64,000 bases of DNA from Streptomyces canus (GTDB lineage: Bacteria; Actinomycetota; Actinomycetes; Streptomycetales; Streptomycetaceae). The notes under the pieces are model-generated. The model saw only the letters and a program-made list of their open reading frames with translations, was not told the DNA's origin and ran no database searches. Position 1 is the stretch's first letter, and every line of letters starts with the position of its first letter. Positions 34,293 through 42,288 of the stretch are shown piece by piece. The stretch lies in contig NZ_KQ948672.1 in assembly GCF_001514145.1 (NCBI RefSeq), positions 1-64,000 on the forward strand, in the 5' to 3' direction. Made by a program: the position numbers and the translations under genes.

Positions 34293-35909
34293 TCACCCCA
34301 GTCGGCGCAGGATCCCCGCGGAGGCGGCCTCACGCAGCTTGAACTTGCGCACCTTGCCGGCCGGGGTGACCGGCATCTCGTCGGCGACGTACCAGTACTG
34401 CGGGACCTTGTACTTGGCCAGGCGGCCGCGGCAGTGCTCGACCAGGGCATCGTGCAGGCCGTCGTACACCTGTCCTCGAAGACGTACGACCGCTGCCACG
34501 GCCTCGCCCCACCTCTCGTCCGGCAGGGCCACCACCGCTGCCTCCAGCACGGCCTCGTGCCCCAGCAGGCAGGTCTCTATCTCGGCCGGCGCGATGTTCT
34601 CGCCACCGCGGATGATCAGGTCCTTCAGCCGTCCGGTGATGGTGATCACCCCGCGCGCGTCCATGGCGCCGAGATCACCGGTGTGCACCCAGCCCTCGGC
34701 GTCGACCGTGCGCGCGGTCGCCTCCGGATCGTGCAGGTACCCGATCATCTGCTGGTAGCCGCGGGCGCAGATCTCACCCGGCGTGCCGAGCGGCTGCACC
34801 TGGCCGGTCACCGGGTGGACGATCTTGCACTCCACCTGCGGCAGCGGCCGCCCCACGGTGTCCCTGACGTCCGTGTCGTCGTCCGTGACCCGGGTGGCGG
34901 TCAGGGTGGGGCCCAGTTCCGTCTGGCCGTACAGGTTGTGCACGCGGGCGCCGAACCGTTCCCGGGTCGCCTCGATCAGGGGGGCGGGCACATTGGCGCC
35001 ACCCACGAGGACCTTGCGCAGGGCGGGGGCCGGACCACCCGTCTCCCGGGCGGTCTCGTTCAGGGCGGACAACATGGCGGGCACGCAGAACAGGAGGGAG
35101 GCCCGCTCCTCGCGCATCACCTCCAGTACGGGGCCGGGCCGGAACTGCTCGACCAGTACGAGACAGCCTCCCAGCCACAGGGTGCCGAGGGTGGCGACCA
35201 CACACCCGGCCGTGTGGAACATCGGCAGCGGGCTGACGTGCACCGCGCCCGGCTCGGCCTGAACCGTCTCCAGGTTCAGTCGCGCGACGTTGACCAGAGA
35301 CCGATGGGTCAGCAGCACGCCCTTGGGCAGGCCGGTGGTGCCCGAGGTGTACTGGAGCATCACCGGTGCACCGGGGTCCAGGACAGCCGCGTCCGGCGGA
35401 TCCTGCGGCTCGGCGTTCCACCGGTCGTGTTCGGCGAGGGAGACCACGTGCCGCAGCCCGGGGCACCGGGGCCGGACGGCCGAGGCGACGGCCGCGAGGT
35501 CGTAGTCGCGGCTGACGTCCGCGTGCAGCAGCGCGACGGCTCCGGAGTGGTTGAGGGCATGGACGAGTTCCTCGGGCCGCAGTACGGGGTTGAGGGCGAC
35601 CAGGGTCACTCCCGCCAGCGCCGCGCCGTACTGGACGATCGGCCACTCGACGACGTTCGGCGCCCACAGGGCGACGAACTCCCCCGGCTCGGCCAGCCTC
35701 AGCAGGGCGGCGGCCACCCGCCGGGCCTCGGTGTACAGCTGCCCGTAGGTCAGCCGGCGTTCCGCACCACCACCGTGCGCGACGCCTGCCAGGGCCGTGG
35801 CGTCGGCGTGGGTCACGGCCCGTTCCGCCAGCAGGGAACCGACGGTGTGGTCGACCAGGGGCACACTGTCGTCCCTGGGCCACAGTGAGGACACCAGTGG
35901 TTCTGTCAT
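34293..35909 (-). CDS. Acyl-CoA synthetase (AMP-forming)
   Basis: A 538-residue ANL ligase, the third in the island. P-loop MLQYTSGTTGLPKGVLL, YGQTELGPTL, HTGDLGAMDARGVITITGR, RGGENIAPAEIE and C-terminal PVTPAGKVRKFKL with its lysine are all intact. ATG 35909 is preferred over ATG 35918 because AAGGGA lies at good distance. It is the last gene of the unit that begins with the small MaoC protein at 39505, and overlaps or abuts the crotonase stop at 35912. Confidence 0.92.
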   Translation of the reverse strand: MTEPLVSSLWPRDDSVPLVDHTVGSLLAERAVTHADATALAGVAHGGGAERRLTYGQLYTEARRVAAALLRLAEPGEFVALWAPNVVEWPIVQYGAALAGVTLVALNPVLRPEELVHALNHSGAVALLHADVSRDYDLAAVASAVRPRCPGLRHVVSLAEHDRWNAEPQDPPDAAVLDPGAPVMLQYTSGTTGLPKGVLLTHRSLVNVARLNLETVQAEPGAVHVSPLPMFHTAGCVVATLGTLWLGGCLVLVEQFRPGPVLEVMREERASLLFCVPAMLSALNETARETGGPAPALRKVLVGGANVPAPLIEATRERFGARVHNLYGQTELGPTLTATRVTDDDTDVRDTVGRPLPQVECKIVHPVTGQVQPLGTPGEICARGYQQMIGYLHDPEATARTVDAEGWVHTGDLGAMDARGVITITGRLKDLIIRGGENIAPAEIETCLLGHEAVLEAAVVALPDERWGEAVAAVVRLRGQVYDGLHDALVEHCRGRLAKYKVPQYWYVADEMPVTPAGKVRKFKLREAASAGILRRLG

Positions 35910-35911
35910 GT

Positions 35912-36706
35912 TCAGCATCCCTTGAACTCGGGGCGGCGCCGTTCGCGGAAAGCGGCGACGCCTTCGGCGAAGTCCGCCGAGTCGAAGAGCCGGATCTGGT
36001 GCTCGACCTCGTGGTCGAGTGCCGCAAGCGGGTCGCCCCCGGCGCGGACGCCGAGCATCGCCCGCAGAGCGGAGAGCGCGAGGGGCGGGCCCTCGGCGAT
36101 GCGTTCGGCGTCGGCGAGCGCCCGGTCCAACGCGGCCCCGGGCTCGGTCAGTACGTCGGCGAGGCCGAGGGTGAGCGCTTCCGGGCCCTGGACCGGGCGA
36201 GGCAGTAGGAGCAGCTGCCGGGCGACTGCCGGACCGGTCCTGGCCGGCAGGGACACGGTGATCCCCATGTCACCGGCGAGACCGACGCCGGTGAACGCCG
36301 TGCTGAACGACGCGTCGGTCGCGGCGACCACCCGGTCGCAGGCCAGCGCGAGCGCCGCCCCCGCGCCGTACGCGAAACCCTCGACGGCCGCCACCACCGG
36401 TGTGGGCCCGTCCCAGATGGCCCGGATCACCCGCTGGGCCGCCTCGGCCCTGGGGCGGGTCTCCTCGGGACTCTGCCGACGCATCGTGGAGATGTCCCCG
36501 CCCGAACAGAAGGTGCCGCCGCTGCCGGTCAGCACGATCGCCCGTACGGTGTCGTCGGCCATCGCGGACTCCAGCATCTCCGCGAGCACCACCCGCAGCG
36601 CGAGGTCGATCGCGTTGCGCTTCTCGGGCCTGTTCAGGGTCAGTACCCGGACGGCGCCGTGGTCCTCGGCCAGCACGATGTCCTCGCCGCTGTGTTGCTC
36701 AGTCAT
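35912..36706 (-). CDS. Crotonase-family protein, isomerase-like
   Basis: A 264-residue crotonase. CSGGDI supplies the oxyanion loop, but the first hydratase glutamate is replaced (GAGAALALACDR) and the second region reads VGLAGDMGITVSLP, where an aspartate takes the place used by PaaG-type isomerases and some ring-cleaving crotonases. Simple enoyl-CoA hydration is therefore unlikely. It is the third of three adjacent crotonase genes, 16 bases from its neighbour. Confidence 0.88.
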   Translation of the reverse strand: MTEQHSGEDIVLAEDHGAVRVLTLNRPEKRNAIDLALRVVLAEMLESAMADDTVRAIVLTGSGGTFCSGGDISTMRRQSPEETRPRAEAAQRVIRAIWDGPTPVVAAVEGFAYGAGAALALACDRVVAATDASFSTAFTGVGLAGDMGITVSLPARTGPAVARQLLLLPRPVQGPEALTLGLADVLTEPGAALDRALADAERIAEGPPLALSALRAMLGVRAGGDPLAALDHEVEHQIRLFDSADFAEGVAAFRERRRPEFKGC

Positions 36707-36722
36707 GGCGTCTCATCCCCTG

Positions 36723-37532
36723 TCACCGTCCCGTGAAGGCCGGGGGCCTGCGCTCGATGACCGCCGCCAGCCCCTCCCTGGAATCCGCCGTGCCCGACAG
36801 TTCGGCGACCGTACGGGCCTCCTCGGCCAGTCGTTCCTCGACGCCGGCGCCCACCCCGCTCCACACCAGCCGCTTGGTCGCCGCCAGCGCCAGGGGCGCC
36901 CCCGCGGCGAGGCCGCCGGCGAACGCGAGGGCCTCGTCGAGCAGCCGGTCATCCGCCACGACCCGGGTGAGCAGCCCCGCGTCCAGCGCCTCGGCGGCCG
37001 TCAGAGTGGTGTTGGTCAGCAGGATCTCCATGGCCTTGCGCAGACCCACGAGCCGGGTCAACGTCACCGAGACCCCGGCGTCCGGGGCCATTGCGACCCG
37101 GACCGCGCCCGACATGAACCGAGCCGACTCCGCGGCGATGACGAAGTCCGCCGCGCACACCAGCCCGAAGCCACCGCCTCCGGCCGCGAAGCCGTGCACC
37201 GCGGCGACGACCGGGGCACGCAGCTGGAGCAGCGCGGAGGTGGTGATCTGCAGCCAGGAGGTGGCCTCCCGCAGGTACTCCGGGAGTTTCTCCCCCTGGT
37301 CGGCGAAGGTGTGGACATCACCGCCCGCGCAGAAGTTGCGGCCCTCCCCGGTGATCAGCACCACGCGCGCCCCGTCCTCGGCGTGGCAGCGCATGACGGC
37401 CGCGTGCAGTGCGCGCAGGAAGGGCACGTCCATGCCGTTGGACGCCTCCGGACGGTTGAGCCGCAGCCGTGCGACTCCGTCCGTGTCCAGGTCCAGGAGC
37501 ACCGGCCCGGAGTCGATCAGTTTGTCCGTCAT
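36723..37532 (-). CDS. Crotonase-family protein, isomerase-like
   Basis: A 269-residue crotonase with CAGGDV as oxyanion loop. The glutamate positions read GGGGFGLVCAAD and VAMAPDAGVSVTLTRLVG, so both hydratase glutamates are missing and an aspartate stands in the second loop, as in PaaG-like isomerases. ATG 37532 has AGAGG upstream; a GTG at 37541 would overlap the preceding stop by eight bases but is poorly placed. It is the middle one of three adjacent crotonase genes. Confidence 0.87.
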   Translation of the reverse strand: MTDKLIDSGPVLLDLDTDGVARLRLNRPEASNGMDVPFLRALHAAVMRCHAEDGARVVLITGEGRNFCAGGDVHTFADQGEKLPEYLREATSWLQITTSALLQLRAPVVAAVHGFAAGGGGFGLVCAADFVIAAESARFMSGAVRVAMAPDAGVSVTLTRLVGLRKAMEILLTNTTLTAAEALDAGLLTRVVADDRLLDEALAFAGGLAAGAPLALAATKRLVWSGVGAGVEERLAEEARTVAELSGTADSREGLAAVIERRPPAFTGR

Positions 37533-37533
37533 C

Positions 37534-38307
37534 TCACTCACCTCTCGCCGTGAAGGTCTCGATTCCGGCACCGGCCGCCGCCCCGCCCAGGTGGTCGAGC
37601 ACCGCGGCCCGCTCCAGGGCGAGGCCGTCCGCCAGCGGCAGCCGCAGCCCCTCGTACACCAGGCGTTTCGCGGTGCCGAGCGCCCGGGGGTCCATGCCGC
37701 CGAGCCGTTCGGCGAACGCGGCGACCGCCTCCTCGAACCCGTTGTCCGGCAGGCACCGGTACGCCAGCCCCCAGGCCACGGCCTCCGCGCCGGACAGGCG
37801 GTCCCCGGTGAGGATGTGGGCCAGGGCCCGCTGACGGCCCACGAGGCGGGGCAGCCGCTGGGTGCTGCCGCCGCCCGGTACCTGGCCGAAGTTGGCATGC
37901 GTGTCGGAGATCCGGGCGTCCTCGCGCACCAGAGCGATGTCGCAGGACTGCATCAGTTCGAAGCCGCCGGCCATGGCGTACCCCTCGACGACGGCCACCA
38001 CGGGGACCGGAAGGGTCGCGATGAGGGCGCAGGCCCGGCCGAAGTTGTCGAACAGCGGCGCCATCGCCTCCGGTCCGCCGGCCCGCAGCCGCTGCAGTTC
38101 CTTGAAGTCGCCGCCGGCGCAGAAGTTGCCTCCCGCGCCCCGGATCAGGACGACCCGTGCCGCTGACGCCACCTCCGTCAGGGCGCGCTCCAGCTGTGCG
38201 CCGAGTTCGACCGTGATCGCGTTCATCACCTCGGGGCGATCGAGCAGGACATGGCCGACCGCACCCTCCACGCGCGTACGCACCACCTGGGTGACCTGAG
38301 TACTCAC
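37534..38307 (-). CDS. Enoyl-CoA hydratase/isomerase family protein
   Basis: A 257-residue crotonase. CAGGDFKEL forms the oxyanion loop and the first catalytic glutamate is kept in MAGGFELMQSCD; the second position reads ANFGQVPGGGSTQRLPRLVG without a glutamate. One glutamate is enough for some hydratases and isomerases. The GTG start at 38307 overlaps the SDR stop (GTGA), so the genes are translationally coupled. Confidence 0.9.
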   Translation of the reverse strand: MSTQVTQVVRTRVEGAVGHVLLDRPEVMNAITVELGAQLERALTEVASAARVVLIRGAGGNFCAGGDFKELQRLRAGGPEAMAPLFDNFGRACALIATLPVPVVAVVEGYAMAGGFELMQSCDIALVREDARISDTHANFGQVPGGGSTQRLPRLVGRQRALAHILTGDRLSGAEAVAWGLAYRCLPDNGFEEAVAAFAERLGGMDPRALGTAKRLVYEGLRLPLADGLALERAAVLDHLGGAAAGAGIETFTARGE

Positions 38308-39053
38308 ATCGACCGCCCGCCCCCCACCTCGAGAACCGCGCCGGTCGTGTAGCTGGACAGCTCGCTCGCGAGAAACAGGACGGCCCCGGCGACCTCCTCG
38401 GGCCGTCCCGCCCGCCTCATGGGGACGTCGGCCTCGCGGGCCGCGAAGACGTCCGGCGGCATCGCCTCGGTCATGGCGGTGCGGATCAGGCCGGGCTGCA
38501 CCGCGTTGACCCGCACCCCGTGGTGGGCGAGTTCCTTGGCCGCCGCCTTCGTCATGCCGACGATCCCCGCCTTGGCGGCGCTGTAGTTGGTCTGGCCGGG
38601 GTTGCCGGACTTCCCGGACAGCGAGGAGATGTTCACGATCGAGCCGCTTTTGGCCTCGCGCATCACCGCCGCGGCCGCCCGGACGCCGAGCCAGGTCCCC
38701 TTGAGGTGCACGCCGATCACGGCGTCGAAGTCCTCCGCGGTCATCTTCCTCAGCGAGGCGTCACGGGTGATCCCCGCGTTGTTCACCAGGACGTCCAGGG
38801 CGCCGAACCGCTCGACGGCCCGCCCCACCATGTTCTCGACCGCCGTCTCGTCGGTGACGTCACAGCCGAGAGCCAGTACGGAAGCCGGGTCGTCACCGCC
38901 GATGTCGGCTGCGGCCCGCTCCGCGCGTCCGGCGTCCACGTCGGCCACGGTCACCCGTGCGCCGTGCTCGTGCAGCAGCCGGGCGATCGCCAGACCGATC
39001 CCCTGGCCGGCGCCCGTGACGATCGCAGACCGGCCCGCTATCAGCCCGCCCAT
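38304..39053 (-). CDS. SDR, FabG-like 3-hydroxyacyl-CoA dehydrogenase
   Basis: A 249-residue short-chain dehydrogenase with TGAGQGIG (13-20), VLVNNAGITRDASL, the catalytic Ser in NISSLSGK, and NYSAAK Tyr-Lys. The C-terminus AVLEVGGGRSM is standard for FabG-type 3-ketoacyl reductases, which in catabolic clusters work as 3-hydroxyacyl-CoA dehydrogenases. Its ATG overlaps the MaoC stop by one base (TGATG), fitting hydration followed by oxidation. Confidence 0.92.
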   Translation of the reverse strand: MGGLIAGRSAIVTGAGQGIGLAIARLLHEHGARVTVADVDAGRAERAAADIGGDDPASVLALGCDVTDETAVENMVGRAVERFGALDVLVNNAGITRDASLRKMTAEDFDAVIGVHLKGTWLGVRAAAAVMREAKSGSIVNISSLSGKSGNPGQTNYSAAKAGIVGMTKAAAKELAHHGVRVNAVQPGLIRTAMTEAMPPDVFAAREADVPMRRAGRPEEVAGAVLFLASELSSYTTGAVLEVGGGRSM

Positions 39054-39505
39054 CAGCCGAGATACCGTACGACGGAGTCCACGGCGCAAGCCGGCTTCGC
39101 GCCGCCCTCGATCTCGATGACCGTCGACAGCTTCAGCTGGACCGCGCCGTCGAGAGGTGTGACCTCGGTGATCGTCGAGGTGGCCCGCAGCTTGGCACCG
39201 ACGGGCACCGGGGCGGGGAAGCGCACCTTGTCGAGCCCGTAGTTCACGGCCATGCTCACCCCCTCGACCTGGTAGAGCCGCTGCAGGAACACCGGCAGCA
39301 GGGACAGCGTGAGCAGGCCGTGCGCGATGGTGGATCCGAAGGGCCCCTGGGCAGCGCGCCCGGCGTCCACATGGATCCACTGGTGGTCCCCCGTGGCGTC
39401 GGCGAATTGGTCGATGCGCTCCTGGTCCACCTCGATCCAGTCGGTGGTGCCGAGCGACTCGCCTGCCGCGGCTGCGAGTCCGGCTAGTCCGTTGAAGATC
39501 TTCAT
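39053..39505 (-). CDS. MaoC-family (R)-specific enoyl-CoA hydratase
   Basis: A 150-residue single-hotdog hydratase. The signature FADATGDHQWIHVD gives the Asp40-His45 catalytic pair, and HGLLTLSLLP follows the usual substrate-loop position. It would hydrate enoyl-CoA to the (R)-3-hydroxyacyl-CoA. It is first of the six-gene unit MaoC, SDR, three crotonases, ligase, and lies 28 bases from the island operator. Confidence 0.92.
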   Translation of the reverse strand: MKIFNGLAGLAAAAGESLGTTDWIEVDQERIDQFADATGDHQWIHVDAGRAAQGPFGSTIAHGLLTLSLLPVFLQRLYQVEGVSMAVNYGLDKVRFPAPVPVGAKLRATSTITEVTPLDGAVQLKLSTVIEIEGGAKPACAVDSVVRYLG

Positions 39506-39533
39506 GTCGCGCTCCGGGGCTGGTCAGAATTTT

Positions 39534-39550
39534 GAATCTAATCTAGATTC
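39534..39550. promoter_or_regulatory. Island operator, divergent promoter
   Basis: GAATCTA-ATC-TAGATTC is a perfect 7-base inverted repeat that includes the TCTAAT core. It lies between the divergent MaoC operon (start 39505) and the SDR-TetR-thiolase operon (start 39628), so one site could control both directions. Confidence 0.7.
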
Positions 39551-39627
39551 ATAAATCGCAACGGGTCAACGGTTGTGCGACGGGTCAACGGTTGGCAGCG
39601 GGCCGCGCACCACGAGGGAGCGAGTGG

Positions 39628-40428
39628 ATGGATCTGGAACTCGGCGGGGCACGGGTGTTGGTCACCGGTGGCGCCTCGAACATCGGCCGGGGCATCGTGC
39701 ACGGCTTCGCCGCGGAAGGCGCCCGTGTACTGATCTGCGACATCGACGCGGAGCAGGCCGCCAAGACTCGTGCCGAAGCGCTGGAGCGGGGAGCGACCGG
39801 GGCTGAGGTCGCCGTCATCGATCTGACGGCCGAGGGTGCCGGCGCCACGGCCGTCGAACAAATCGTCGCCGCTTGGGGCGGAATCGACGTGCTCGTGAAC
39901 AACGCGGGGTTGAGCCTGCCGGGGTTCGTCGCCCAGGACGCGGACCGCGACGGCTGGCGGCGGATGGTGGACCTCAATCTGTTCGGTTCCGTCGAGTGCA
40001 CCCGTGCGGCCCTCGACGCGATGCGGCCCGAGGGCCACGGATCCATCGTGTTCATCTCCAGCGACGCCGCCTTCGGGGAGATACGGCAGGGGGTGTACGG
40101 GGCGACCAAGGCCGCGGTGATCGCCTTCGCCCGCACGGTCGCCCGGGAGCACGGCCGGGACGGCATCCGGTCGAACGTCGTCTGCCCGGGACTCGTCGTC
40201 CCCCAGAGCCCGGACGCGATCGGGGCGGGCAGCCTGTGGACCCGGGGCGACCAGGCCGCCGTCTTCGACGACCGGCAGATCGAGGCGGTCCGCAAGAACA
40301 TCCCACTGCGCCGGCTCACCACGCCGGAAGACATCGCGGACGCCGTGGTCTGGGTCTCCTCGGCGCGCCGCGCCCGGCAGGTGACGGGACAGGTCTTCTC
40401 GGTCAGCGGCGGCTACTCGATGCCGTAG
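39628..40428 (+). CDS. SDR-family oxidoreductase
   Basis: A 266-residue short-chain dehydrogenase with TGGASNIGRG near the N-terminus, VLVNNAGLSLPGF, FISSDAAFG and YGATK. The C-terminus VTGQVFSVSGGYSMP is FabG-like. The ATG at 39628 follows GAGGGAG; the reading upstream of it has no family similarity. It heads the rightward unit with the second TetR paralogue, a thiolase and an acyl-CoA dehydrogenase, and probably oxidises a hydroxyacyl-CoA or ring hydroxyl. Confidence 0.9.
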   Translation: MDLELGGARVLVTGGASNIGRGIVHGFAAEGARVLICDIDAEQAAKTRAEALERGATGAEVAVIDLTAEGAGATAVEQIVAAWGGIDVLVNNAGLSLPGFVAQDADRDGWRRMVDLNLFGSVECTRAALDAMRPEGHGSIVFISSDAAFGEIRQGVYGATKAAVIAFARTVAREHGRDGIRSNVVCPGLVVPQSPDAIGAGSLWTRGDQAAVFDDRQIEAVRKNIPLRRLTTPEDIADAVVWVSSARRARQVTGQVFSVSGGYSMP

Positions 40429-40440
40429 GAGGCGCGCTCA

Positions 40441-41079
40441 GTGAACACCACCAGCAGAAACACCACCAGCGCACACGGCACCAGGACACCGGCCGTCAAG
40501 GCGGCGGCGACCCGAAACCGCATTCTCGCCGCGGCCGCTCGGACGCTGAGTCTCAAGGGCTACTCCGCGACCAGGCTGTCCGACATCGCCGAACGGGCCG
40601 GTGTGCGTCCGCCCGCCGTGTACTACTACTTCCCGTCCCGCGAGGAGCTGATCGCCGAGGTGATGGCGGTCGGCCAGCTGCGGCTTCGAGAGCACGTCGA
40701 AACCGCGCTGGCCGCGCTGCCCGACGACACTCCCCCGATGGACCGGATCTGTGCCGCCGTCGAGGCGCATCTGCAGGTCGAGCTGCACCTGTCGGACTTC
40801 GCGACCGCGGTCAGCCGCAACAGCGGACAGCTGCCCGAGGACATCCGCGCCCGCCTGCGGGCGGACAGCGGCGCCTACTTCGACCTGTGGCGGGACCTGC
40901 TGGCGAGAGCCAGGGCCGCGGGCGCCATCAGGAACGACATCGACCTGCGAGCGGCGCGCATGCTCGTCATGGGAGCCCTCAACTGGACGCCGGAGTGGTG
41001 GAACCCGCGGCAGGGTTCGCTGACCGGTGTCATCCGCACCGCGCAGAGCCTGGTGCGGCACGGCCTGGGTGTGCCCTGA
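40441..41079 (+). CDS. TetR-family regulator (paralogue of the one at 17246)
   Basis: A 212-residue TetR regulator starting at GTG 40441 behind AGGAGG that overlaps the SDR stop. The recognition region LSDIAERAGVRPPAVYYYF and the effector-domain end MGALNWTPEWWNPRQGS are close to the regulator at 17246. Two sister regulators, one at each flank of the island and each embedded in an operon with an island operator, suggest joint or layered control of the same sites, perhaps with different acyl-CoA effectors. Confidence 0.9.
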   Translation: MNTTSRNTTSAHGTRTPAVKAAATRNRILAAAARTLSLKGYSATRLSDIAERAGVRPPAVYYYFPSREELIAEVMAVGQLRLREHVETALAALPDDTPPMDRICAAVEAHLQVELHLSDFATAVSRNSGQLPEDIRARLRADSGAYFDLWRDLLARARAAGAIRNDIDLRAARMLVMGALNWTPEWWNPRQGSLTGVIRTAQSLVRHGLGVP

Positions 41080-41129
41080 CCCCGGGCCCGCCCTCATCAC
41101 CCCTTCGCACAGCACACTGGAGGACCGTC

Positions 41130-42284
41130 ATGCCCGAGGCCTACATCGTCGACGCGGTACGCACCCCGGTCGGCAAACGCGGCGGCGGCTTCGCCGGAAC
41201 GCACCCGGCCGATCTCGCCGCCCACGTCATCCGCTCACTGGTCGCACGCCACGACTTCGACCCTGCCGCCGTCGACGACGTCATTCTCGGCTGCCTCGAC
41301 CAGATCGGCTCGCAGGCCGGCGACATCGCGCGGACCAGCGCGCTGGCCGCCGGGCTGCCCGAGTCGGTGCCCGGTACGACCATCGACCGGCAGTGCGGCT
41401 CGTCCCAGCAGGCGGTCCACTTCGCCGCGCAGGCCGTCATGTCCGGCACGGCCGACCTCATCGTGGCCGGCGGTGTGCAGAAGATGAGCCAGTTCCCCAT
41501 CCTGTCCGGGTTCACCGCCGGCGAGCCCTATGGGTCGACCGATCCGTGGACCGACTGCAAGGGCTGGCACGCCCGCTACGGCGACCAGGAGATCTCCCAG
41601 TTCCGCGGCGCGGAGATGATCGCGGAGAAGTGGGGCGTGGAGCGCGCGGTCATGGAGGAGTTCGCGCTGGAGAGTCACCGCCGGGCCCTGACAGCCCAGC
41701 GGGAGGGCCGGTTCGACGCCGAGATCATTCCGTTCGAAGGGGTCGTGTCGGACGAGGGTCCACGGCCCGACACCACACTGGAGAAGATGGCGGGACTCGC
41801 GACACTGACGCCCGGCGGGCGCCTGACCGCCGCGGTGGCCAGCCAGATCTCCGACGCCTCCTCCGCGATGCTGATCGCCTCCGAGGCCGCCGTACGCACT
41901 CACTCCCTCACACCCCGGGCCCGCATCCACCACATGTCGGTGCGCGGCTCCGACCCGGTCATGATGCTCACCGCTCCCATCCCTGCCACGGAGCACGCCC
42001 TCAAGAAGTCCGGACTCAGCATCGACGACATCGATCTCGTCGAGATCAACGAGGCGTTCGCCTCCGTGGTGCTCGCCTGGCAGGCCGACATCGGCGCCGA
42101 TCCGGCCCGCGTCAACGTCAACGGCGGTGCCATCGCCCTCGGTCACCCGCTCGGGGCCACCGGGACACGGCTGATGACCACCCTGCTCCACGAGCTGGAG
42201 CGCACCGGCGGCCGCTACGGCCTGCAGACCATGTGCGAGGGCGGCGGTCAGGCCAACGTCACCATCATCGAGAGGCTCGGCTGA
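41130..42284 (+). CDS. Acetyl-CoA C-acyltransferase (thiolase, FadA6-like)
   Basis: A 384-residue thiolase with Cys89 (DRQCGSSQQ), His in GHPLGATG and the second Cys in MCEGGGQAN. The CGSSQQ nucleophile loop is like actinobacterial FadA6 proteins that act late in ring degradation of sterols. ATG 41130 follows GGAGG; the open frame extends far upstream through the SDR and TetR genes but that part is not coding in this frame. Stop and next start are four bases apart. Confidence 0.92.
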   Translation: MPEAYIVDAVRTPVGKRGGGFAGTHPADLAAHVIRSLVARHDFDPAAVDDVILGCLDQIGSQAGDIARTSALAAGLPESVPGTTIDRQCGSSQQAVHFAAQAVMSGTADLIVAGGVQKMSQFPILSGFTAGEPYGSTDPWTDCKGWHARYGDQEISQFRGAEMIAEKWGVERAVMEEFALESHRRALTAQREGRFDAEIIPFEGVVSDEGPRPDTTLEKMAGLATLTPGGRLTAAVASQISDASSAMLIASEAAVRTHSLTPRARIHHMSVRGSDPVMMLTAPIPATEHALKKSGLSIDDIDLVEINEAFASVVLAWQADIGADPARVNVNGGAIALGHPLGATGTRLMTTLLHELERTGGRYGLQTMCEGGGQANVTIIERLG

Positions 42285-42288
42285 CCTG

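Noticed and set aside
39873..41129. In-frame extension of the thiolase through SDR and TetR genes
   Set aside because: Only the part from ATG 41130, behind GGAGG, matches thiolases; the rest is an off-frame reading of other genes.
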